From the NCBI RefSeq assembly GCF_007625155.1, contig NZ_VMNK01000015.1, positions 124,001 to 188,000 of the forward strand: a stretch of 64,000 nt of DNA, written 5' to 3'. Of the stretch, positions 1 to 9,288 are shown piece after piece; position 1 is the stretch's first letter, and every line of letters begins with the position of its first letter. The notes beneath the pieces are model-generated. The model was not told the origin of the DNA. It was given only the letters and a program-made list of their open reading frames with translations, and made no database searches. The DNA is from Denitromonas halophila (lineage in GTDB: Bacteria > Pseudomonadota > Gammaproteobacteria > Burkholderiales > Rhodocyclaceae). The position numbers and the translations under genes are program-made.

Positions 1-1365
1 GCGCAGCCGGCTGGCCACCTGGCGAAGGAGTTCGTCGCCGAAGGGGTGCCCGTAGACATCATTGATGTTCTTGAAGCGATCGAGGTCGAGGAACAGTAGT
101 GCCAGCGACACGCCACTGCGCGTGGCGTGCTCGATGGCGTGCTTGAGGCGCGCATTGAGCAGCATGCGGTTGGGCAGATCGGTGAGCGGGTCGTGGTGCG
201 CCAGGTGCTCCAGCTTCTGGGCAGATTGCTTGACGCGGGTAATGTCCGAGAAGACGCCGGTGTAAAATACGGGCTGGCCGTCATCGTCATAAACGGTGCT
301 GAGCGTCAGCCATTCGGGGTAGATCTCGCCGTTTTTGCGTCGATTCCACATTTCTCCGCGCCATTGTCCGCTCTCTTGCAAGCTGCGCCAGAGCGATTGA
401 TAGAACTGGGGCGGATGCTGGCCTGAACGAAGGACGCTGCTGGATTTTCCGATGACTTCGTCGCGCTCGTAGCCGGTGATTTCGGTAAAGGCGCGGTTGA
501 CCTCAATGATGTTTGCCGACAAGTCGGTAATCATCATCCCTTCCGCGCTGCTCTCGAACACCGCGGCGGCCTGGCGCAGGCGGTCGTCGGCCTGGCGTTG
601 TTCGGTGATGTCTTCCTGAATGCCGACGAAGTGCGTGGTCGCGCCAGCGCTGCTCTTGACCGGCCAGATGCTCATCCGGTTCCAGAATGCGCTGCCGTTC
701 TTGCGATAGTTGCGAACCACCGCCTGGCAGCCTTCGCCTTGCGACAGGGCGGTGTATATCTTGGCGATTTCAGGCTGTTCTCGGTCGTCGCCTTGCAGCA
801 CCCGGCAGTTGCGCCCGAGCATTTCGTCGGCCCGGTAGCCGGTGATGGCTTCGAAGGCCGGGTTGAGATAGACCACGGGCATGTCGCCGTCGGCGCGGGT
901 GATGACGACGCCGTTGGTGGCGGCCGATAGCGCACGATCGCGCAACTGGAGCTCGCGTTCGGCATGCTGCTGGGCGCGTCGCGTTGCGGCGGCGTCTACC
1001 GCCCGATGGATGGCGGGTACGAGCCGGGTGAGGTTGTCTTTGCTGACGAAGTCGGCCACCCCTGCGCGCAGCAGGTCAATGATGGTTTCTTCGCCGATGG
1101 TGCCCGAGATGATGATGATTGGCGTTTCAGGGTGGGCCTTTGCCAGCTGGCTGACCGTCAGGCGAACGTCGATGCCCGGCAGGTTGTAGTCGCTGAGGAC
1201 GATGTTCCAGTGTGCGTCGGCTTTGGCCAGAGCCTGGGCAAGCGCGGCGGGGGTGTCGACCCGGGTGCAATGGCAGGACAGCTGGCTGCGCGCCAGATGA
1301 CGGACAAGAAGCTGAAAGTCTTGTTCGTCATCTTCAATGACCAGAATTTGAAGCGCCTCCGTCAT
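1..1365 (-). CDS. Response regulator with PAS-PAS-GGDEF output (partial, runs off left edge)
   Basis: Reading leftward from ATG at 1365, 455 codons remain open to base 1, so the C-terminus is missing. Residues 1-125 are a CheY-like receiver (acidic pocket E11-D12-D13, phospho-acceptor D59 in LSDYNLPG, K109). Two PAS domains follow (about 140-260 and 265-385), the first with an NPAFEAITGY motif. The beginning of a GGDEF diguanylate cyclase domain follows (HHDPLTDLPNR, LFLDLDRFKNIND). The GGEEF active site and any EAL domain lie outside the window. Its ATG overlaps the stop of the upstream receiver gene in ATGA, so it is co-transcribed with that receiver and the giant kinase. Likely role: phosphorelay-controlled c-di-GMP synthesis, inferred from domains. 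Confidence 0.85.
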   Translation of the reverse strand, partial: MTEALQILVIEDDEQDFQLLVRHLARSQLSCHCTRVDTPAALAQALAKADAHWNIVLSDYNLPGIDVRLTVSQLAKAHPETPIIIISGTIGEETIIDLLRAGVADFVSKDNLTRLVPAIHRAVDAAATRRAQQHAERELQLRDRALSAATNGVVITRADGDMPVVYLNPAFEAITGYRADEMLGRNCRVLQGDDREQPEIAKIYTALSQGEGCQAVVRNYRKNGSAFWNRMSIWPVKSSAGATTHFVGIQEDITEQRQADDRLRQAAAVFESSAEGMMITDLSANIIEVNRAFTEITGYERDEVIGKSSSVLRSGQHPPQFYQSLWRSLQESGQWRGEMWNRRKNGEIYPEWLTLSTVYDDDGQPVFYTGVFSDITRVKQSAQKLEHLAHHDPLTDLPNRMLLNARLKHAIEHATRSGVSLALLFLDLDRFKNINDVYGHPFGDELLRQVASRLR

Positions 1366-1805
1366 TCGGCGCTCTTGGGCGGTTCGTTGAGTAGCATCCA
1401 GTAAAGGCCGAGCTGGGCGACCGCCTCGGTGAATTCTCCGGGATCGAGCGGCTTGCGCACATAGCTGTTGGCGCCCAGGTCGTAGCTGCGCAGGATGTCT
1501 TGCTCTTCGTCGGAGGAGGTGAGCATGACGACCGGGATCTTGTCGGTGCGGGTGTCCTGGCGTAGCTGCTCGAGCACTTCCAGACCGCTGAGCTTGGGGA
1601 GGCGTATGTCGAGCAGCACCACGGCCGGGGCGTCGGCGGGACTGCGCTGGGCGTAGGTGTTGCGACAGAAGAGATAGTCGAGCGCTGCCGCGCCGTCGCC
1701 TACCACGTCGACTTCGTTGACCACGTTGATGCGCTTGAGCGCGCGCAGGGTCAGGCGCAGGTCTTGGGCGTCGTCTTCGACCAGCAGCAGTTTGCGGTGG
1801 TTCAT
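1362..1805 (-). CDS. Rcp1-type single-domain response regulator
   Basis: This 147-residue stand-alone receiver has E10-D11-D12 as acidic pocket, phospho-acceptor D66 (VVLLDIRLPKLSG), the TSSDEE switch region and K118 (SYVRKPL). The insertion between helix 1 and strand 3 (CRNTYAQR) is typical of Rcp1-like receivers that partner phytochrome or PAS-type kinases. It has no output domain, so it probably relays phosphate or acts by protein contact. It overlaps the kinase gene upstream and the PAS-GGDEF gene downstream by 4 bp each (ATGA), which indicates translational coupling. The cognate kinase is presumably the adjacent 1447-residue protein. Confidence 0.85.
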   Translation of the reverse strand: MNHRKLLLVEDDAQDLRLTLRALKRINVVNEVDVVGDGAAALDYLFCRNTYAQRSPADAPAVVLLDIRLPKLSGLEVLEQLRQDTRTDKIPVVMLTSSDEEQDILRSYDLGANSYVRKPLDPGEFTEAVAQLGLYWMLLNEPPKSAE

Positions 1806-4800
1806 TCCGTACTCCCTTCTTGCGGTCCCAGGCTGAACCGGAAACGGGCGCCTTCTCCTGGGCGCCCTTCGCCCTCAATCCAGCCGCCGTGGCGTCGTGT
1901 GATTCTTGCCACCGTCGCCAGCCCGATTCCGATACCTGGAAACTCGCTGGGATGGTGCAGGCGCTGGAATGGCTCGAACAGTTTGTTGGCAAAGGCCGGG
2001 TCGAAACCTGCGCCGTTGTCCTCGAGACAATATACCCGGTGCCCATTTCGCATGCTACTGGTGAAGTGTATGGTCGCGTGGCTTCGGGTGCTTGTGTATT
2101 TCCAAGCATTTTCGAGCAAATTTTGCATCACGGTGGCCAGTAGCCGGCGGTCACACAGGGCAACGATCGGGCCGTCACAATGCAAGCTGACCTGGCGCTC
2201 CGGCTGGTTGCGCGCGAGCCGGGTATGAATGGACTGTGCCATTTGAGCAAGATCCAGCGTTTGCCTTACCAGGCTCGCCCGGCTGCTGCGCGAGAGTTCC
2301 AGCAGGCCGTCGATGAGATCGCCCATCCGGGCGCTGGCCTTGGCGATTTCACCCAGAAAATCCTGGGCGCCTTCCGGTATCTGGGGGCCAAAGTCTTCAT
2401 CAAGCGCACGCTGGAAGCCCTGGATGGCGCGAAGTGGTGCCCGCAGGTCGTGCGAGGCAGCGTAGGTGAAGGCTTCGAGTTCAGCATTGATGGCTTTGAG
2501 CTCTGCCGTGCGTTGCTCGACACGTTGTTCCAGTTCGTCGTGGGCGCGTTGCAGTGCTTTGGTCGCCAACACCCGGTCGGTGATGTCGAGCACCGTTCCG
2601 CGCATGAACACGGACCCGTCGGCGGGTTCGGTCTCGATCTGTCCTTGTGCAAACAGCCATCGGAGCTCACCGTTTGGCCGGGTGAGACGGAATTCTTCCT
2701 GAAACGGAATGGCATCGCGCAGGGCCCCCTTGAAGGCCGCATCGACACGCTCGGTGTCTTCGACGTGGACGGCGCTGAGAAATAAGCCATAAGTTGGAGG
2801 TTGTGCCTTGGCGTCGAGACCAAACAGTCGAAAAATTTCGTCGGACCAGCGAATTTCACCAGAGGTGATGTTCCAGACGAAACTGCCCAGATGCGCCTGC
2901 TCCTGAGCTTCGGCCAGCTCGCGTCGTTGTCGGTTGAGCGTTTGTTCGGCGTGCTTGCTCTCGGTGATGTCTTCGCCAAAAGCCTGGAATGTGATGACTT
3001 CCCCCTTGGTATTGCAGATGGCGCGGTTGGTCCAGCGCTGCCAGCGCACACTGCCATTGCTGTCGATCACCTTGTGCTCATGGGTCTTGAGCGGCGTGCT
3101 GGCGCTGAGCGACATGAAATGCTGGCGAACCTGGTTGCGATCCTCGGGGGGAATCAGGTCGAGCAGGTTGCGGCCGATCAGGGCTTCTCGTGGTTTGCCG
3201 AAGTACTCGCAGTAGGCGTCGTTGACGAATTCGATGGTGCCGTCGGCGCGATTTCGGCAGAGCAGGATGGGCAGGTCTTCGACCACCGAGCGGTATCGAA
3301 TTTCGCTGGTGCGCAGGGCCTGAATGGCCGTATGCAGGTCGATGGTGGTGGTCATGCGACGCGCGGCTTCGGAAAAAAGGCGCTGTTCGTTGGGGGACCA
3401 TTCGCGCGCACTGCGGCATTGGTGGAGGCCCATCGCCCAGGTGGGGCCGGTCGCCGGGTGCAGGGCCACGATCATCAGTGAGCACACATCGAAGTCGGCT
3501 TTCATGGCGGCCAGCACTGGCGAGCTTTGTTCGTCGACCAGCGTGACGGGGACGGCGCTGGTGAGTGTTGTGCGACAGAGTGCGGCAATCTCGGGCGTCA
3601 TCGGCAGATCGGTGTTCCGTGCGCCGGCACCGGGATAGTCGGGGCGTGTGGCTTCGATCGGAATTCGCCACGTCAGGGCATCCGGATCACAGGGGGTGAG
3701 CAGCCAGCAGCGGTCGCAGTCGAACATATCGAGAATCGCGGTGGCGCCACGGTTGAGCATGTCGTCCATGTTGCTGCTGGTGTGCAGTGCGGAGTCGAGT
3801 TGCTCCAGCGATTCAAGAAAATGGATGTGTTCATGGCGGACCGCGTCGGCGCGCATCCGCTCGGAAATATCAAAGATGATGCCGAGGTGGCCGGTGACCT
3901 GGCCGTCGGCGTCACTGAGCGCTTCGGCTGCGCCAAACACCCAGGTGCTTTCGCCGCCCGGGCGTTGAAAGCGGTACTCGGCGTGAAATGGCTGTCGCGT
4001 GTCGACCAGTGACTGCCAGGCCGCGATGATGCGATCGCGATCTTCCGGATGCAGGGACTGCTCCCAGCCGTCGCCGAGGGCCTTTTCGAGGCCCATGCCG
4101 GCAATCGCGCACCATCGTGGGTTGCCGTAGGTCATTCGCCCTCGCGCGTCGGCGTGATAGATGCCGACCGGTGCGAGCGCCGTAATGGCGCGAAAACGTG
4201 CTTCGCTGTCGCGGATGCGGCGCTCGGCGAGTCTTTGTTCGGTTACGTCTATTGATGAGCAGAGCACGCGGACCGGAGTTTCATCGTGGCCGGAAACGCG
4301 TTGTCCCTGCACATGGAGCCAGGCCATCTGGCCGTCACGGTGTAACACGCGATGGTCGAGTTTGATGGTGTCGGTGTCGCCGTCGGTGATGCGCTTGAGC
4401 GCGTTGAGGAGTTCCTGGGCGTCGTCGCCGGGCAGGCGTGACAAAAACGCGCTGAGCGTGCCGGGTGGGGCGTTGGGCGCCTCACCAAACAAGCGTGCGA
4501 GATTGGCATCGGCCAGCAAACGGCCCTCGTCGGGCCAGATTTCCCAGGTTGCCGAGTTGCTGATTCGCGCTGACTGCGCATATCGCCGGCCCATGTCACG
4601 CAATTCAGTGATGTCGGCGGTGACGCCAAACAGCTTGACGGGTTGTCTGTGCGCGTCAAAAGAGACTTGGCCGATGGTTTTGAGATCGCGCCGCTCGCCG
4701 TTGTCGTAGCGATGAAGGGCGAACTCACATTCGAGAATACCGCTTTCGAAGGCGGCCTCCTGGGCACGTTGCACACGCTGGCGGTCTTCGGCGATGACAT

Positions 4801-6145
4801 GTGTCAACCAGTCCTGGTGGCTTGGCGGGCGGGTCCCTATGGCGAGGCCGTGGATGCGCAGCAATTCGTCCGAAAAGCGTGCCTCACCCGTGGCCGGCGT
4901 CCACTCCCACCAGCCCACATGAGCGAGGGCCTGCGCATTTTCAAGCTTCTGGTTGAGCGCCTGGAGGGCGAGTTCGTCTGCTTTGCGCGCGGAGATGTCG
5001 CTGTGGGTGCCGACGACGCGCGCCGGACGGCCCGCACTGTCCCACTCGACGGTTTTGCCTTTCCGTCGAATCCAGCGGTCCTGGCCATCGGCGTGCCGCA
5101 TGCGAATCTCGATGTCGAAGGGCGGTGCACCGACCTGGCGCTGCGCATTCATGTGCTGCTCGAAAATGGCTCTGTCGTCGGGGTGAATGAGGCTCAGGCA
5201 GTCTGCCAGTGTTATTGATTCGCTTTGTGCCGGGTAGCCCAGTTGTGTGAAATAGCGCGCACTGCCACGGCAGGTGTCGTGGGTCAGATCCCAATCCCAG
5301 ACGCCGCCCTCGGCGGCATCCAGGGCGAAGCTCAGGCGGGCTTCACTGTCGCGCAGCGCTTTTGCCGTGGCATGGCTGTCGGTGATATCGCGCACCACGG
5401 CGATAACTTGCGCGCTCTCGTCGAGCTGGCACAGGCGTGCCTCGAAGTGCCGCGTCTGGCCGGCAACGTCCAGTGCGTAATTGAAGCTGACCATCTCGCC
5501 GCTGTCGGCCATCTGCGCCAGTTTTGCGCTGAACTGCCGGGCGGTGGTCTCGGGCATCACGTCCTGCATGCGTTTGCCGAGAAAGTACTCGGGCGGCGAG
5601 TACAGATCGTTGTCGGTTCGTGCGCGATAGTCGATGATCGTGCCGTCTTGGCGCATTCTGAAAAACAGATCGGGCAGGGCCGAGAAGACGGAGTCCAGCA
5701 CGCGGTCGCTGTACCGCACCTCGTTGAGTGCCTTGCGTAGCGAGATGTCGCTGGACTCGAGCGCCGGCGCTGATCGGGTCATGCTCCGGCCCGAAAAGTG
5801 GCGCAGCAACTCGCGTTCACCGACCAGGCCGATCAGGCCGCCGGTTTCGTCAATCAGCACCAGCGCGTGGGCCGAGCTGTGCTGAAGACGGTGGAGGCTG
5901 GTGGCGCAGTCAGTACGGGCATCAATGCACTCGGCGGGCCCCATGCGCTCCCCCACCGTGCTCGTCGGCGTCAGGGGTGGGGCAAGCAACATCGCCGCAG
6001 TCAGCACACCGACCGGGCGGTCTCCGTCAATGACCACCAGAATGCCGCGCTCAGCGACCAGTCCGCAGACGTCGGTCGCAAGCGTGTCTGGCGTGGCGAC
6101 CGGGAAGTCGCCAGTGCACAGTTCGGCAAGGGTAGATGCGTCCAT
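1802..6145 (-). CDS. Giant hybrid sensor histidine kinase: CBS pair, multiple PAS, GAF, HisKA, HATPase
   Basis: Predicted soluble 1447-residue sensor kinase. In order: a CBS-domain pair (about 1-120), five or so PAS/PAC units (about 140-780), a GAF domain (about 800-950), two more PAS units (about 960-1195), HisKA with phospho-acceptor H in YAASHDLRAPLR, and a HATPase with N-box NLLENAWKY, DNGAGFD and GIGIGLATV. No membrane segment is evident, so it probably senses cytoplasmic signals such as redox state, ligands or nucleotides. The ATG at 6145 is preferred over an in-frame GTG at 6181 because an AGGAGG lies upstream (14 nt, somewhat long). It heads an operon with two response regulators. The input signal cannot be read from the sequence. 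Confidence 0.85.
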   Translation of the reverse strand: MDASTLAELCTGDFPVATPDTLATDVCGLVAERGILVVIDGDRPVGVLTAAMLLAPPLTPTSTVGERMGPAECIDARTDCATSLHRLQHSSAHALVLIDETGGLIGLVGERELLRHFSGRSMTRSAPALESSDISLRKALNEVRYSDRVLDSVFSALPDLFFRMRQDGTIIDYRARTDNDLYSPPEYFLGKRMQDVMPETTARQFSAKLAQMADSGEMVSFNYALDVAGQTRHFEARLCQLDESAQVIAVVRDITDSHATAKALRDSEARLSFALDAAEGGVWDWDLTHDTCRGSARYFTQLGYPAQSESITLADCLSLIHPDDRAIFEQHMNAQRQVGAPPFDIEIRMRHADGQDRWIRRKGKTVEWDSAGRPARVVGTHSDISARKADELALQALNQKLENAQALAHVGWWEWTPATGEARFSDELLRIHGLAIGTRPPSHQDWLTHVIAEDRQRVQRAQEAAFESGILECEFALHRYDNGERRDLKTIGQVSFDAHRQPVKLFGVTADITELRDMGRRYAQSARISNSATWEIWPDEGRLLADANLARLFGEAPNAPPGTLSAFLSRLPGDDAQELLNALKRITDGDTDTIKLDHRVLHRDGQMAWLHVQGQRVSGHDETPVRVLCSSIDVTEQRLAERRIRDSEARFRAITALAPVGIYHADARGRMTYGNPRWCAIAGMGLEKALGDGWEQSLHPEDRDRIIAAWQSLVDTRQPFHAEYRFQRPGGESTWVFGAAEALSDADGQVTGHLGIIFDISERMRADAVRHEHIHFLESLEQLDSALHTSSNMDDMLNRGATAILDMFDCDRCWLLTPCDPDALTWRIPIEATRPDYPGAGARNTDLPMTPEIAALCRTTLTSAVPVTLVDEQSSPVLAAMKADFDVCSLMIVALHPATGPTWAMGLHQCRSAREWSPNEQRLFSEAARRMTTTIDLHTAIQALRTSEIRYRSVVEDLPILLCRNRADGTIEFVNDAYCEYFGKPREALIGRNLLDLIPPEDRNQVRQHFMSLSASTPLKTHEHKVIDSNGSVRWQRWTNRAICNTKGEVITFQAFGEDITESKHAEQTLNRQRRELAEAQEQAHLGSFVWNITSGEIRWSDEIFRLFGLDAKAQPPTYGLFLSAVHVEDTERVDAAFKGALRDAIPFQEEFRLTRPNGELRWLFAQGQIETEPADGSVFMRGTVLDITDRVLATKALQRAHDELEQRVEQRTAELKAINAELEAFTYAASHDLRAPLRAIQGFQRALDEDFGPQIPEGAQDFLGEIAKASARMGDLIDGLLELSRSSRASLVRQTLDLAQMAQSIHTRLARNQPERQVSLHCDGPIVALCDRRLLATVMQNLLENAWKYTSTRSHATIHFTSSMRNGHRVYCLEDNGAGFDPAFANKLFEPFQRLHHPSEFPGIGIGLATVARITRRHGGWIEGEGRPGEGARFRFSLGPQEGSTE

Positions 6146-6258
6146 GATGTCGGTCTGCGCCTCCTGGCGGCGAGTACACACCTAGGATAGTGCTATTCCA
6201 CTGTGTTGGGCGAGACTGGTGGATCTCGCGATGTTGCCAATCCGCACGGGAGGCAGGC

Positions 6259-6287
6259 TTGTATTCGCGAATCGTGATTTCTATAGT
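6259..6287 (+). promoter_or_regulatory. Candidate sigma70 promoter in the 6146-6477 intergenic region
   Basis: TTGTAT at 6259-6264 and TATAGT at 6282-6287 are separated by exactly 17 bp. The -10 region overlaps a small dyad (TATAG-5 nt-CTATA). It would drive the rightward lipoprotein gene with a leader of about 185 nt. The rest of this 330-bp divergent gap shows no convincing gene. Confidence 0.4.
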
Positions 6288-6477
6288 CAATCTATAAGAA
6301 ATCCGCGATGGTGTTCGGCGTCGGCGGTGTTGGGGGCGTTGCTCAAACCCTGATTCGTGCGCTTTCTGGTTATGACAGTCGAACGGGTGTGCGTCGACGG
6401 CGGCCTGAAGTCGCAAGGCGGTGGCGCCATCGTGTTTTTCCGGGCTGTGATGCTGGGTGTTTGAGGGAGGTGCACTG

Positions 6478-7323
6478 ATGTCACCACAGAAACATCTCAC
6501 CATTATTGCGACATCGATCGCGCTCGGATTGGGTGGCTGCGCCACCAACGGCGAAGGCGGCATGTCCAAGCAGACCATGGGGTCGGTGCTGGGGGCGGTG
6601 GGCGGCGCGATCCTGGGTAGCCAGGTCGGCAAGGGGTCGGGGCGTAATCTGGCCATCCTGGCCGGTGCTTTGGCCGGTGGCGCCTTGGGCAACTGGCTGG
6701 GCGCCAAGTTGGACGAGCGTGATCGTCAAGCCCTGGCCGCGAGCACGCAGGACGCGCTGGATTCGGGCAGGACCGTGGCGTGGCAATCCACGCATAGCGG
6801 TGCCAGCGCCACGATTACACCCGTGTCGAGCAAGACCGTGAGCTCGCAGCAGACCATTCGCCGTGCGCCAAAGATCGCGACGGTGCAGAACATGGCCGTC
6901 ATCAACCAGCCCTACCAGGCCATTAAATCGTCCAATTTGCGCGCTGAGCCGGGGACGCAGGGCGAGAAGGTCGGCGGTTTTCTGGCCGGACAGACCTTTA
7001 CCGCGCTCGGGCGCACCGACAATGACTGGATCGCCGTCGGCCGCAAGGGGGTGACAATCGGCTATGTCTATGGGCCGCTGGTCGGCCCGGTGCCGATGCA
7101 GGCCAAGGACGCGCCAACTGATCTCGATGCCATCTCGGCCGATACGGCCAGTGCGCAGGGCTTTGATCTGGACAGCATTGAACCGAGCGCCGCGGTGACC
7201 GAGCAGGTGGCGGTCAAAACAACGTGTCGGACGGTCGACTATCGGGTGAAGACCGCGGACGGTGAAGAAAGCAAAACCGTTGATGCCTGTCAGAGCGCCG
7301 ACGGCGCTTGGCAGCTGAGCTGA
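6478..7323 (+). CDS. Glycine-zipper outer-membrane lipoprotein with SH3-like domain
   Basis: 281-residue predicted lipoprotein. A signal peptide ends in the lipobox LGGC (Cys near residue 21). A glycine-zipper 2TM region follows (VLGAVGGAILGSQVGKGSG... ALAGGALGNWLGAKL), as in the SlyB/RcsF-neighbour families. A bacterial SH3-like module lies around residues 140-210 (SSNLRAEPGTQGEKVGGF, DNDWIAVGRKG). The C-terminus carries a Cys pair in a short conserved-looking segment. The start at 6478 is chosen because GGGAGG lies 7 nt upstream; an earlier ATG at 6457 lacks a site. It is followed 2 bp later by an exported protein gene, probably in one operon. Envelope function is inferred; no enzymatic motif is visible. 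Confidence 0.75.
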   Translation: MSPQKHLTIIATSIALGLGGCATNGEGGMSKQTMGSVLGAVGGAILGSQVGKGSGRNLAILAGALAGGALGNWLGAKLDERDRQALAASTQDALDSGRTVAWQSTHSGASATITPVSSKTVSSQQTIRRAPKIATVQNMAVINQPYQAIKSSNLRAEPGTQGEKVGGFLAGQTFTALGRTDNDWIAVGRKGVTIGYVYGPLVGPVPMQAKDAPTDLDAISADTASAQGFDLDSIEPSAAVTEQVAVKTTCRTVDYRVKTADGEESKTVDACQSADGAWQLS

Positions 7324-7325
7324 GC

Positions 7326-9278
7326 ATGCTTGGCGGGCGCAGCGTGCGGTGGTGGCTGGCGGCCGTGCTCGGTCTGGCGGCCACCAACGCACTGGCGGAC
7401 AGCTACCGGCTGGCGTTCTCCAAATCAGAAAACATCGAAATTTTTGTCGAGCATGCCGCGGGCACACCATGGTGTGCACCGCATCTGTCCTTGCGCGCGG
7501 TGCATGGCGGCAGCCCCGATACGGCCGCGCTGGCCCGGTTGCTGCCCAAACTCGGCGCGCTGCTCAACAGCCAATGCCCCAAAGCCACCGCGCTTGATTG
7601 GGTAAGTACCGACACGAATGGTCGACCGGTGGCCAACGGGACAAGCACCAAGGCCGACCTGTGGGCGCTGCGTGTCACGCCCGCACCGGCGGTGCCGCCG
7701 GTTGCGGCGGCGCCTCCGACACCGCTGCCCGAACCGGCCCCTGTGCCGACGCCCGTCCCCATACCTAAACCCGAACCGCCCACGCCGATGCCGCAACCGA
7801 CGCCGGCGCCGATGCCGCGCCCTGAACCCGTGCCGAGCCCGCCACCCGCACCGATTGCGGCGCCTGTGCCGGCCCCCGCAGCGGCAGCGCCAGTTGCGCC
7901 AGTTGCACCGGTCGCGGCGCCTGCAGCGCAGCCGACGCCCGCGCCGGTCGCCACGCCGTCCCCCGTCGTCGCGCCGATGCTCGCCGATTTCGATATCGGC
8001 GGCTGGAAGCCGGGCGATGGTTCGCGGACGGGGCCGCTGGCCGAGGCCTTGCGCGAAATGAAGGACCAGAACGGGTGTCGGGTGCTGACGCGGATTGATA
8101 CGCGCACCGACATGAATTTCATCGCCTTGAAGTCGGTGGATTTGACCTGCGGTTCCGACGGCTATGCCAGCGGCCCGGGCCGGCTGACGCTGGAACGATC
8201 GGATGGCGTGCCGATCGCGCGAACCAGCCAGCTGTGGTTTTCCGGCGGCATTCCCTTCACGCAGGAGGTGAAGGCCCGCCGTCTGGCAGCGATAGATAAA
8301 CAAAACACCTTGTGGTTCCATCTGGCCAGTGATGTCGACACACGCACGCACTTTTTGCTGCGTGCGCGGGCGACCCACTATGGCGGCATTGGGGTGTGGC
8401 AGATCGATCCGCAGATTGACGCACTGACCGATCAGGCCGATCGCTTCCGTCAGGCTGAGGCGATCCGTCACGCCGTGGATGCGGCCATCGTGGCGCTCGA
8501 CGCGGCCGACGTGACGCGCGCGTCGCGGGCCAACGTGGTGTTTTCCAGCGATTTTGAACGGGGCACGGCCGCCGGGGACGCCAACCATCTGTTGTATTCG
8601 ATCAGCGTCTGGCGCGGCCGGGACCGGCGCAGCAAGGCGTGGGGGTCGTGGCAATACAACTTGCAGCAGGCCAATAACTATCTGTTCCAGCGCGATGCCC
8701 GTCTGGCCCGGCAAAAACAGATGGAAGAACAGCGCGCCGAGCAGCAGCGCCGGTATGCCGAGCAGCGCGAGGCGCAGCGTCTGCGGATGGAGCAGGCGCG
8801 GGTGGTGGCTGAACAGCGCCGCAATCTGCAGACCTATCAACAACTGGTTGATGAAGCGACCCGCGACCCGCAGCGCCTGCGCAGTCGCTTGGAGTCGGAC
8901 CTTGCCTACCAACCGTTGTCCGGCGGCACGTATGCCGCGCTGGTGGCCGGCGGCAAGCGCAAGATCCAGCGCATTGTGCGAGTCGATGGCAGCGACGGGC
9001 CGGACGCGGAAGTCGATTGGCCCTACGCCATGCGCCTGACCGGAAAGAGCGACCTGGCCTCGGGGTGGTACCGCGTCGATGGTGAAGTAACCCTGGACGC
9101 CAAGCGCCGCGATGACGAGGGCTTGCCGCTGACGCTGTTGAGCGCGCAGACGGTGATGCCGTGCAAGAACGAGGGTTGCACCGATCTGCTCGATCCCCTG
9201 GCCGTCACCCGCATGACGCTCGGCCAGCCCGAATGGACGCCCGAGGCCGCGCAGGCGGCTCTCCAGCGCCAGCAATGA
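7326..9278 (+). CDS. Exported proline-rich protein of unknown function
   Basis: 650-residue protein with a Sec signal peptide (RWWLAAVLGLAATNALA). The mature N-terminal part is about 100 residues. A long Pro/Ala-rich linker (roughly residues 120-220, many PxP repeats as in TonB-type spacers) precedes a C-terminal region of about 420 residues. That region contains a charged Gln/Arg-rich, probably coiled-coil helix (QKQMEEQRAEQQRRYAEQR, about 460-510) and two Cys in PCKNEGC near the end. I do not recognise a family. ATG at 7326 gives a clean signal peptide; a TTG at 7308 would overlap the previous gene. It sits in an apparent three-gene operon with a lipoprotein and an inner-membrane-anchored protein, which suggests an envelope role (inference). 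Confidence 0.7.
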   Translation: MLGGRSVRWWLAAVLGLAATNALADSYRLAFSKSENIEIFVEHAAGTPWCAPHLSLRAVHGGSPDTAALARLLPKLGALLNSQCPKATALDWVSTDTNGRPVANGTSTKADLWALRVTPAPAVPPVAAAPPTPLPEPAPVPTPVPIPKPEPPTPMPQPTPAPMPRPEPVPSPPPAPIAAPVPAPAAAAPVAPVAPVAAPAAQPTPAPVATPSPVVAPMLADFDIGGWKPGDGSRTGPLAEALREMKDQNGCRVLTRIDTRTDMNFIALKSVDLTCGSDGYASGPGRLTLERSDGVPIARTSQLWFSGGIPFTQEVKARRLAAIDKQNTLWFHLASDVDTRTHFLLRARATHYGGIGVWQIDPQIDALTDQADRFRQAEAIRHAVDAAIVALDAADVTRASRANVVFSSDFERGTAAGDANHLLYSISVWRGRDRRSKAWGSWQYNLQQANNYLFQRDARLARQKQMEEQRAEQQRRYAEQREAQRLRMEQARVVAEQRRNLQTYQQLVDEATRDPQRLRSRLESDLAYQPLSGGTYAALVAGGKRKIQRIVRVDGSDGPDAEVDWPYAMRLTGKSDLASGWYRVDGEVTLDAKRRDDEGLPLTLLSAQTVMPCKNEGCTDLLDPLAVTRMTLGQPEWTPEAAQAALQRQQ

Positions 9279-9288
9279 GGCGCACGCA

